Source of the DNA: Serilophus lunatus
Taxonomy: Eukaryota > Chordata > Aves > Passeriformes > Eurylaimidae
Length of the DNA stretch: 64,000 bases
Direction: 5' to 3'
NCBI GenBank assembly: GCA_013399895.1
Contig: VXBA01005693.1
Coordinates: 370,602-434,601 of the forward strand
Shown here: piece by piece, positions 1-10,300 of the stretch
Position numbering within the stretch: the stretch's first letter is position 1
How the letters are laid out: each line of letters begins with the position of its first letter
The notes under the pieces: generated by a model
Told to the model about the DNA's origin: nothing
The model's input: only the letters and a program-made list of their open reading frames with translations
The model's database searches: none
Position numbers and translations under genes: made by a program

Positions 1-255
1 GGGTGTGTGTGTGTGTCCCCTCACGGGGGTGTGTGTGTGTCTCCCATGGGAGGGGGTGTGTGTCCCCACGGGTGTCGGTGTGTCCCCACCGGGGTCAATG
101 CGTGTATCCCCCACGGATGTCAGTGCGCGTGTCCCCACGGGTGTTGGTGTCCCCCCATGGGTGTGTGTGTCCCCACAGGTGTTGGTGTGTGTGTCCCTCC
201 CCCCCGGGTGTTGGTTTGTCCCCCCCGTGGGGTCTCTGTGTGTGTCCCCCCACAG
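1..255. repeat. GT/CCCC-rich minisatellite
   Basis: Degenerate tandem copies of a unit of about 20-30 bases, such as gtgtccccacgggtgttggt, filling the window start. All three + frames are open because the unit lacks TAA, TAG and TGA. The apparent Cys/Val/Pro-rich proteins are therefore artefacts. It lies in what should be WDR4 intron 1 and may extend to the left. Confidence 0.9.
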
Positions 256-284
256 TCACTGCTGTGTGAATGACTCTATGTAAC

Positions 285-606
285 GTTCATACATACATAT
301 ACATATATATATATATATATTCACATATATGTATGTAGCACATGTTGTGTGTGTGTTATGTACATGTCTATATTCATATATTTATAAAAAAATGTACGTG
401 TGTGCTCAGAATGTAGATTATGTAGTGATAAATGCATAGAACATGTGTAAAAATATGTAATAATATACAATTGTATCTAAAAAATTATACATAACATATG
501 CATATAACAGGTGAAACTGTATGTGTATATTATATATAACAACATATAATATTAAATTATATATATAATATATTGGTATGTATATATGGATATAAATATA
601 TATATA
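285..606. repeat. AT-rich simple-repeat tract
   Basis: Opens with a catacatacata/(TA)n run at 289-341, then continues as AT-rich imperfect repeats up to a second (TA)-rich stretch at 551-606. No coding potential. Confidence 0.85.
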
Positions 607-607
607 T

Positions 608-706
608 CACAGAGTCATAGAATGTGCTGAGTTAGTTGGAAGGGACCCACAGAGACCATCAAGTCCAACTCCTGGCCCTGCACAGGACCATCCCCAAGAG
701 CAACAT
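608..706 (-). mobile_element. CR1-like LINE 3'-end fragment (antisense)
   Basis: Reads 'ttggaagggacccacagag', 'atcaagtccaactcctggcc', the reverse complement of an avian CR1 3' end. It sits directly beside the AT tract, and a sense copy follows at 795. Confidence 0.75.
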
Positions 707-794
707 ATAAAATTAACTGGTTTATAAGTAAGATGCATATAAGTATCTCCAAGGTGGGTCTCAGAGGATGGTGCCAGACTTTTTTTAGTGATGC

Positions 795-1040
795 CCAGTG
801 ACAGGACAAGGAGCAGCAGCCATAAATGAAAACTCAAGAAGTTCCACCTCAACATGAGGAAGAACTTATGCACACTGAGGGTGGCAGAGCCCTGGAACCT
901 GCCCAGGGAGGGCGTGGAGTCCCCCTCTCTGGAGACATTCCCATCCCACCTGGACACACATTCCTGTGTCACCTCTGCCCCGGGGGTTGGACTGAATGAT
1001 CCCCAGAGGTCCCTCCAACCCTGAACAATTCTGTGACTCG
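795..1040 (+). mobile_element. CR1-like LINE 3'-end fragment (sense)
   Basis: Contains 'aagttccacctcaacatgag', 'agagccctggaacctgccca' and ends 'ggttggactgaatgatcccc' followed by 'aattctgtgact', typical of CR1 3' termini. Opposite orientation to 608-706. Confidence 0.85.
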
Positions 1041-1334
1041 GTAAATGCTACTGTTGGATATATGGAGTCTGACAGAAGTGAAATACATGCAAAATACAGG
1101 GTTACTTTGCCAACAGCCAGCAAATTCATTTTTGGCACCTCTGCACAATCCAAGGTTTTAAACCTCTGCCGCATCTGTAGCGCTTTGGGAGCCAGATTGG
1201 GCAGAGGCATTTCCTCAAGATAAGGGGGTCAGCTGTGCAAATGAACAGTGTGTTACCAAAGAGCTGCCACTCTTCCCAGTTGAGTTCATGGTTGTTGTAG
1301 TCCCAGAGGTTTTAACCTTGCTTTCTGTTTGCAG

Positions 1335-1394
1335 TGAGGATGGTCTGTTCGTGTACGACTGTGCCAACGCTGAGAGGAAGGCCTTGGATAAAGG
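1335..1394 (+). CDS. WDR4: WDR4 coding exon 2
   Basis: The acceptor is ctgtttgcag and the donor is gtgaga. The first base closes a split codon from exon 1, then the frame reads EDGLFVYDCANAERKALDK with two bases left over. This matches the start of the first propeller blade in human WDR4 (DDDSLFIYDC). The exon before it is outside the window. Confidence 0.93.
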
Positions 1395-4300
1395 GTGAGA
1401 CTGCTCAGCACTGCTCTGTTCCTGGGGGGTGCATCTCCTCCTCAGGCTGTGTGCCAGTGAAGGCAGCAAGGGAAAGGCACAGGGTGGCTCCTTGAGGAGG
1501 TGATGGGTTGGTTTTGCTAACCCTGGTGGGTTTATGTGTACGGGGTGTTGGGTTTTTTGTTTGTTTATTTTAGAAGAACACCAGTGGTGTGATCCATGAT
1601 TCTCTGATCTCAGTCAAGACATTTATGGAGAAGTCCTGCATTTTTTATGAGACCATCTAAGGCAGGAAAAAACCCCACAGTCCAGTTGCATAACTTCTTC
1701 TATAGGTCTCTTCTCTAAGTCATGAGAGTTCAAAACCAAAAAACTGGTTTTAAATTCAACCACTGGACTATTGTTTTACCTGTAGCAAATTTTACTGGTC
1801 TCCCCTAAATTCCAATCGAGCTCTGACTGCACAAACCCTAGTGTGTTTTTTTTTTTGTTTAGGCAGGTATTGATGCAAGGCATAGACTTTAACAGTTTTC
1901 TTTTTCTTGGCTTTTTTATTTTCATTGTTCAAATTGTCTGAACTTTTAAAGCATGAATACAACTTTCTAGGGTTTTGCTTTGTTCTTCACTTGCCTTATT
2001 GGAGATGTGAGAACAACCTTGTCAAGGATTTTAGTACCTCCTGTTGTGAACTGTTATTCCCTTTCTCTCTGTTAGGCAGGATGGAAAAGCAACAGATAAA
2101 GGAAGTGATGACATCCTGGCTTTTGCCTTCTCCCCATCAGGAGGTTATTTTGCCCTGACAGATGACAGCAAACGTCTGATTCTGTTCCATACCAAGCCTT
2201 CCTGGGAATGTGTTAGTGTCAGGTAAGGCAGCAGGATGGTGCATGTGACTTTCTTATGGAGCTATGGCTGATGGATGTAGAGTTCTGAAATAGCTTTACT
2301 TGGGGTGTTGATATTTGTCATCACTCACCTTTGTTTTTATTACTATTTTCTTGTGCAAACAAATTCTGTGTTTTTGGGAATTCAGTGATATTTGTCAAAA
2401 AATGGTGCATGGTCTGCCCCACACCAAGAATGCAGAAGTTTGTGTCACTGGCCAAGGAAGGATAATCTCTTTCTTATTCCAAAAGAAAATATTCACATCT
2501 AAGAACTAAAACTTCACCCACTCCTGGTGAACCCTGAGATTCGACCTGTAAGTGATACTGAGCAGTTCAATGAGTGCACTGTCTGTTTTGATTTGGAGGA
2601 GAGGATTTTGGGGGAGTTTGTGAACTTTTTAGGAAGCACATCTTTAGAAGTTCTGCAGCTGTACTCCTTCTGTACATTCCTCTTGAGGAAACAGCCTGCA
2701 GCTGTCCACCAGAGGTCCTCCAGTTACAGGGTTTCTGCTGCTGCTTGTGACAATTGTCTGTAAAAAAAAAAAAAAAAAAAAGAGAAAACAGGACCATGAA
2801 GTGCTTCCTGAGGAAGTAGCTCGGCTTGTGACAGCTCTGCTTCTCATGGTCTCTGAATAATATGAGGTTCTGGATGCAAAACAAAGTGGGAGTTTTTGTA
2901 GCCTGGCTGTGTCTATAGGGTACAGGATGAACCTTTGGTGAGTTGAAAGGTGCTGTAGAGAGGAAGTGCTTACAGTGTGAAGCTGTGTCAGAGAGGTTTA
3001 GGTTGGACATTAGGGAAAGGCTCCCTCTCCAGAGGGTGTTTGGGCACTGGAACAGGCTCCCCAGGGAAGTGATCATGGCCCTAAATCTGACAGAGTTCCA
3101 GGAGCATTTGGATGATGCTCTCAGGGACATGGTGGGATTGCTGGGGGTGCCCTGTGGAAGGCCAGAAATTGGACTTGGATGATCCTTGTGCATCCCATTC
3201 AGCTCAGGATATTCTGTGATCCTATGACAAAACCAGAAATGGCAAATTCTGTTCATTCTGTGTTCTGCCTTCCCTGCTGCCCTGCCTTGTGTGTCTTGCC
3301 TGGATAATTGTTTGGTGTTTTAGTTTCTGCTAAAAGGTCAACTAGAAACACAGCTGGATTTTTTGGGGAATGTCATTACCTCTTGAAACTGGGAATACAG
3401 AAAAAGGCTCTCTGCATGGATAAAAGAGTGCCAGAGTTGAGCTCTGTAATTTACATCTGTGTTTTGTGGCAAGCTGTTTCAGTTTCATGTGGTGCTGCCT
3501 TTTGTAGTCAGCACATTTCAGACAAAGGGGAACTTGGGAATCTTTGTGCTTAAGATCACAGTTGGTACAATGAACTTGGAGCAAGACTTTTGCTTATTGG
3601 CAAGGTAACCTATTTGGAACTCTGTTGCCTGAGCCTTGCAGTGTGCTAGAAGGCATTCTTGCCCTGTATGATTCCTGTTGTGGTGTTCCTTCAAACAGCC
3701 ACTAAAAATTAATAGAATTTCTCTCTTCCTACCTGAAGTACAGAGTACTGTTGCCTTGCCTCTAGGTGTTCACAGAATTTCAGACTAAGTGAATATAAAT
3801 GTGCAGTCCCTGTGACCCTTGGTGTCCACAGTCCTGTTAACACAAAAGACACAAGTTTTCTGGATTATATGGTCTTTATATTTATCTGAGTTGTAAGAAA
3901 ACTGGCAGCTGGAACACTAAGATGCTGCCAGATGATGAGGGAAACTCAGAGCTCAAGTTCAGGGCTTCGTCTAAACAAGGTGCCCTGAGACTGTGACTGT
4001 CCGACTCAGGGTGTGAGGAAGGGCTTCCTCTGACTGGACAAAGTGGCAACTGGAAAAGTAATGCCTACACAGTTTTTAATGTGTTGCTGCAAAAGACTCT
4101 TACTAGGACAAATCCTGCCTTGTCTTTTTTCCATGTTTAACTTGAATTTTTATTATGAAGAGTGCAAGAAAGTCTACCAGCCTTCTTTAGAGCCCTGGCA
4201 TGCTGCCTAAGCAAAGTGCTCAGTTGAGAAAGTACCAAAGCAAAATGCAGTCATGCAGCTTTTAATGGTCTCTTTTTTTCACTTCCCCCCATCCCACCCC

Positions 4301-7300
4301 AGGTGTTTGCTGTTGCATAGTCCAGTCACTTACTAGTTCCCAAAAGTCCTGTTTCAGCCCCGTAACATTATTCTCATTGCTGCCATTTCAGTAGTGTTGC
4401 ATCTGAGAGCTTTTTGTCCAACTTCTTGGTCTTCTTAACTTTGAGATCTGCTGAACCTGCCATCCAGAGCTGTTCAAGCTATGCCACTTTTCATTTTTCT
4501 TTCAGGTTTGTGAACAGGAGATGCACATCCCTGGTTATCACAGCTGCAGAGGATAAGATTTTCGTTGCAGACAAGTCTGGTGATGTCTATTCTTACTCAA
4601 TAACAGAACCTCAAGCAGATGGAAAACTTGAGCTGGGCCACGTGTCTCTGCTACTGGATGTGGTAAGTGTATGCCTCCATGTATTTACTGTGTAAACCTG
4701 CATTCCTGCTTCTCTTTGTGTCTTTGTTGTAGCTCTTCTCTCAGATTGGGAGGGGTTTTTGGATTTCTTCTGACTGAGTTTGTGTCAGCAGAGTTTGGTA
4801 GGGAAACAAACTTCCCAAAAGGTTATCTGTTCTGGGAATGCTGAAAAAGGCTTGGTGGTGGAATGTATATGGGGATTCACTCAGGCTGTTGTGTCAGTTG
4901 AGCTCTTCAAAGTGGGAAGTTTCTTTTTAAAATGCAGTGGGATTTCCACCTGTACTGCTGGACACCAGTGGCTTTCACTGGATGTGGAAGTTTGAGTTGC
5001 TTCTCTTAGTGAGCGAGAAAATTACTGTGAAAGATTTATGTTTCAATTGTCAGGGAAAAAGAGTGGCTTGGTGTTTGCACCTACCTTTTGAAGGAGGTAC
5101 ATATAATTTACTACTTATTTTTGTTAGTTTATTTCCTATTTAAGAAGAACTACTGGGCACTAAAACTCTCCCTTTGCCAACAGGCCCTGAGTCCTGACGA
5201 TCGGTACATCCTCACTGCAGACAGAGATGAGAAGATCAGAGTCAGCTTGACAAGGGCTCCCTATAGTATTGTATCCTACTGTATGGGACACAGAGAGTGA
5301 GTTTGTTTTGTGCAAAAGTCATTGTGTGCAGCCCTTCACTGCACATCTGCCTTCATCCACCCCCAGTGGATGAAATTGTCTCTTCAAATCTTATTAAACA
5401 ACAATTCTGGGCTGAAAGGGACCTTTATGTCATCTAATCCAACCCCCTAAATGAGCAGCTTCAACTAGATCAGGTTGTTCAGTGCCCAGTCCAACCTGAC
5501 CTAGAATGTTTCCAGGAATTGGGCATCCACCACCTCTCTGGGCAGCCTGTTCCAATATTTTAGCACCTTCACTAAAAAAATTTCTTATATCTAGTCTGAA
5601 TCTACCCCCTTTTAGTTTAAAGCCCTTACCCCTTGTTCTGTCACAGCAGGACCTTCTAAAAAAGTCTGTCCCTGTCTTTTTTTGTAAGACCCTTTTCAGT
5701 GCTGGAAGTGGGGGGGGATAAGGTCTCCCCAGAGCCTTCTCTTCTCCAGGCTGAACAGCTCCAACTCTTTCAGCTTGTCTCTGTCCTCACAGGAGAGGTG
5801 CTCCAGCCTCCACATGCTGGCCACAAAAGGCTCCAGAGTTTATTACCTCAGGATGGAGCCTACCTTAGTCTTGAGACCAAAAGTCCTAGGAAGCCCTTTT
5901 GGTTTGAACAGACACTAATTAATTTAATGGCATCTCAGTGCAGAGCTCAGACTTGGAAGTTCTATAGTAATAAAAAAACTCCTGTCTGTGTCAACAAGAT
6001 GGATAGAGCACTCCTGCTTGGGCAGTAGACTGTAGTGTGCTGGAAATTGCAATATGGGCCCATAAAGTATATTCAAGGAAGGGACCCTACAAGAAAGATG
6101 GAGAGGGCATGTTGTGACAGGACAAGGGGAATGGCTTCAAACTGAAAGAGTGGGTTTAGATTAGATACTGGGAAAAAAACCATTGTGAGAGTGGTGAGGC
6201 ACTGGAACAGGTTGCCCAGAGAGGTCATGGCTGCCCCCTCCTGCAGGTGTTTAAGGGCAGGTTGGATGGGGCTCTGAGTAATCTGCTCTGGTGGAAGGTG
6301 TCCCTGCCCTTGACTCAAATGGCAAATAAGGTTTTAAAAGTGTTTTCCTCTGTATTTTTCACCTTAAAACGTCTGTGACTTTGTGGTACTTCCTAAGTCT
6401 CTTGACTTTGCCTTCCACACCACTAGGTGGTTTTGGGGGCTTTTTTGTTGTTAGGGGTTTTGAGTAACGTAGGTGGGTTATGCAATGGTTTTTTTTGTGT
6501 GGCCACTTCTACATTTTGAAGTCCATGCTGACCAGGTAGCAGAGAAGATGTGACCCTTCACAGGGTGGAAAAGGCAGGTAATTCTGCTTGTCTGGCTGCT
6601 GAGTTACTTGGGGATAAGACCCTTCCATTCACATTCTTCCCTCAGATGATGCAACACTGCACTCAACTCTGTCAAAAACAGGAGTTAAAGAGTGTGATGG
6701 GGAAACTTGAGGTAAGGGTAAGGGTAGCAACCAACCAAGGTATTTATTTAATAGAGCATTTAAAACAGATTAATTTGGAGTGGCAGTCTGATGTTAATAA
6801 CATCATTTAGTAGTTTAACCTGTGTAGGATTGGCATGGTATAAAAGCAGGAGACTACTTGTGTTAAGGATCTAAGTAGTCTTTGATCATGTCAGTCTTTG
6901 TAGCCTATTTACAGAGCCATGTCTGATGTTTCCACTTACTGTGTACACAGTTGTATTTTCTGTGGGTACAACTTGACGGGCAGAAATACTTTTAAATGAG
7001 GGCTGTTGTGTCTGCACAAGGAGTTCATTAGTGGTTGCAGAGTGGAAAGGCACTTAGTGTAAAATGGCTGAAATATATTTCAAAAATCAAAATTTAAATT
7101 GGGATTGAATAAGAAAGGGTTACATAAAGCAGCTGTAATTGTCTTGTTTCACAGTCCTGGGTTTTCTCCTCTGCATGGGGCACATGGTGATTCTTGCTGG
7201 ATCCATTGTGCCTGCATGCACTTGCAATTACTGCTTTGTCATGAAAATTTGTATTGCAGTCACCAAATTTCTTCTATTTTCTTCTATTTTTTCACTCTAT

Positions 7301-10300
7301 GGCCTCAAAATGATGCCTTTTCTCAAAAGCAAGACTGTTCCACTGGGATAATGTTCTGCTCAGGTCACTGTGCTTTATGTTGCTGAGCTCTAAGATAACA
7401 GTGACCTCCACTTCAGATCCTCAGTACTCAGCAGAGTCATGGGAGGCACAGCAGGGCTGCAGCCTTCTGGAAAGCAAGGTTTCTGACTGAGTGTAGGCAC
7501 TGGTGGTGGTAAACTACCACATTAGGATTTTGTAAAGATTGCTTTTGAAAGATCTCCAGCTGTGATGGGAGAGATGTGGTACTCAGAAAGCTGATTCATG
7601 TTTTCAGTGAGCATCATGAACTGAAAAAGGAGAATGTGCTACCTGATTAAATATGTCTTCATTGGCATTTCTTTTTTTGTTTAAATGACTGTTCTCAGTT
7701 GGGACAAGTCATTGGAATGCCCTGAATGCAGATGGGGAAATGCATTTATTACACAGAAAGTCAGCAGTTTGTGTAGTGCATGTATACTATATTGAGTACC
7801 ATAGACCAATTTTTTAATTCCTCCTAATTATCTTGGTGTGGAAAATCTCTTTGTTTACTATAAGGTTCTCTTTTAAATTAGTGTTTTCTCTTACTGTATG
7901 TGTTTAAAGACCAGAGTGTCATGCAAGAGAATTCAACTTGTGACTGCTTTCCCTTTAGGTTTGTAAGCAAAATACTTGTAATGCCCAACTATCCTGATCT
8001 GCTGTTGTCAGCTTCTGGGGTATGTATTGCAATTTCTTGGAAAAAATTGTGGTTTAATTTTTTTTAAATTTAGACCAGTGTTTTGGCCAAATTCCCTGGG
8101 ATACTTGGAATAATCTCTCATGGTTTATGGCATGTCCTTCTTCCCTCCTTCCCTCCCTTTATCTGTTTTCTGTTCAGTGTTCAGCCATTCTGTTGATAGA
8201 TCATATGAAAACCTTTTTTCTGTGCTTATAGTAAAAACCTCTTAAGATCTTTGTGATGGTAAAATCGAAGTCCTGAGTGTTTCTTCATCATTAACTCTTG
8301 CTTTGGAGCACAGACAGACTTCAATCATTTGGCTATTAAACAACTTTGAAGCAAATGGATTTTGTGCCAGCCTGCCACGTTGATGAGTGTCTTGAGGATG
8401 AATGACACAGAATCACAGATTATCTTTTTCTTACAGGTTTTAAGAGGAGGAAATTGCCCCCTCTGCACCCTCCCACATGCTCTGCCCTGTGAGACTTGCT
8501 CTGAATTATGTTCTTGTCATTGTGTCCCCATCCAGAGCATGTTGTGTAGAAATTGCAGTGCAGTGCTTGGATGAGGACTGAAGTGTTGCCTCCTTTCCCT
8601 CCCCAGCCCTTTTCCTGAATTGATGGCATCCTGTCTGTCTAAAAGAAGGGAAATAATATTCTTTCTTTCCCAGACTACCAAAGCTTCATAGGAAACAAAT
8701 AATGTTTCCTGTGAAGATGTGAGGATCATAATAACTCTCAACATTTGGTTTCAGCTGCTGCTCTTGTCTCCTGTCCCTCTAATTATTTAAGCAGCTCTAG
8801 TGTGCAGGGCTGCATTTCATTCTCAGCAAATGCCTTTTGATGACTCTGTTTTTCCAGAGAGGTGTTTAGCTTCTCTCCAGGAGGTTACTAAATCAAATGA
8901 GAATTTGGGTGATAACAAGAGCAGGGGGCAGAGAAGGGCATCCTGAAAGAATTACTATTAATATGCTGAGCACACACATTACTGTGCTACTGGAGACAGA
9001 CTTCAAATGCACTCCTCCAGCTATCCCATTTCCACTTCTAAAGGGGAATTAAAATTAGCATGATTGAATAATTTAGAATGGAGGGGAAAATGATGTTAAT
9101 TAAAATGCTTTATCTGCAATTTGAGGTCTTAACTAAGTGACTATTTAGCAGCTTCTGTGGGGAGCTCTTCAGGGAAATTGGGTTTAGCTGAAGGCCATTT
9201 GTGGCTTCTCTTTGCCTGAGGTGCTGTTAGTAATAGACTTGTGTCCACTTCCATCTGTCCAGGACTCGACTCTGAGGCTCTGGGAGTATAAAAGTGGAGA
9301 AGAAGTGCACTGCTGTCAGCTGAGCAGCATCTGTGGGCCTGAGGCAACCAAAGCTGACCAGGTACACCCATGTGTGGTGGTGCTTTTCCTTTGAAGTCTC
9401 TCTCTTCTCTTGGTGGGTTTAGAACTTATGTGTGACCTGGAAATTCTTACAGTGGTCTGGGGTTTCAGGAAAGGAAGAAAGCCCTTGAAATCCATTCCTG
9501 TGTTTTTTGTGGATTACTGAAATGCGCCAAGCAGTGACCAAAAGAAGCTGCTGGTAATTCTACCCAAATACAAGTTCTGCACAGTGGACAAAGCTGCACT
9601 TGCATTTTTTTCCCCCAAAAACACAGGTGCCATATTCTTTTAGCCAGGCAATATCTCATAACACTGGAAAGAGCAAAACATTTGCCCATTTTTTTTAAAT
9701 GCTTAGAATTCCAAGAGTTAAAGTTGCAATTTTCCCAGCAAAAAAGAATCTTTGTAATATTTGTAACCAGTGACCTACAGCACTGCCCTGTGGAGTCAAA
9801 ACTGGTCTTGTTCCTTCTGCAGCTGGACAGTGTCCAAAATTAAAAGGCACAAGTCCTACATGAAAACTGAATACCCCAGGAGCTTTCCAGAGCTTCCAGC
9901 CTGTACTTAAGTGGTCTCATACACACAAGTCTGGGGTGCTGCTGTGATTTGTTGATAATCTGGTGTGAGCAGTTATTCTGGTAGTGCTTGATCTCTGGTT
10001 TTGTTCTTTCTTGTCCTGTGATGTGTCCCAAGACCTGTTAGCAGTGAAACAGCACTGGTCCTTGTCCCTGCTGGGTGCCTGGAATTAAACCAGCTCCTAA
10101 TGTGTTGGGTTGTTTAACAGTGACCACCCATCCTGCTGGGTGTGATTTTCATGGGAATGTCTAAAAACTCTTCTTTCTCTGAAGACACCACAGCTGCCTC
10201 CCAGTTGTTCAGTGACTGGGAAGCCATGCATGGCTCTTGAGGCAAATCCACTGTGGAATTCTTCCCTCCATTGTGATGTGTTGTAGTTTTGGTTAGTCAA

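Larger units (their letters stand above)
2223..4505 (+). other. WDR4: WDR4 intron 3
   Basis: 2283 bases. Holds a run of 20 A at 2762-2781 and a sense CR1 fragment near 2975-3228. The remainder has no recognisable gene; the 229-codon minus-strand frame at 2567-3256 is antisense CR1 plus chance sequence. Confidence 0.85.
5297..7958 (+). other. WDR4: WDR4 intron 5
   Basis: 2662 bases with two CR1 fragments in opposite orientation (5400-5826 and 6105-6330). The rest is unremarkable AT-rich intron. Confidence 0.85.

Noticed and set aside
1..283. Three overlapping Cys/Pro/Val-rich open frames at the window start
   Set aside because: Produced by a stop-free tandem repeat; all three phases are open, which real coding DNA would not show.
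2567..3256. 229-codon open frame on the minus strand
   Set aside because: Reads through a sense CR1 fragment and the complement of the A run (poly-Phe); lies inside a WDR4 intron. Chance.
6711..6726. Telomere-like 'ggtaagggtaagggtag'
   Set aside because: Under three units and not exact TTAGGG; chance in an intron.
8407..8425. Short 'acagaatcacagatt' CR1-like string
   Set aside because: Only about 15 bases match, with no CR1 body next to it.
9793..9824. Minus-strand segment LQKEQDQF-stop after an AG, resembling a PDE9A tail exon
   Set aside because: It lies inside WDR4 intron 7, has a poor pyrimidine tract, and a much better tail exon was found at 36265-36315.
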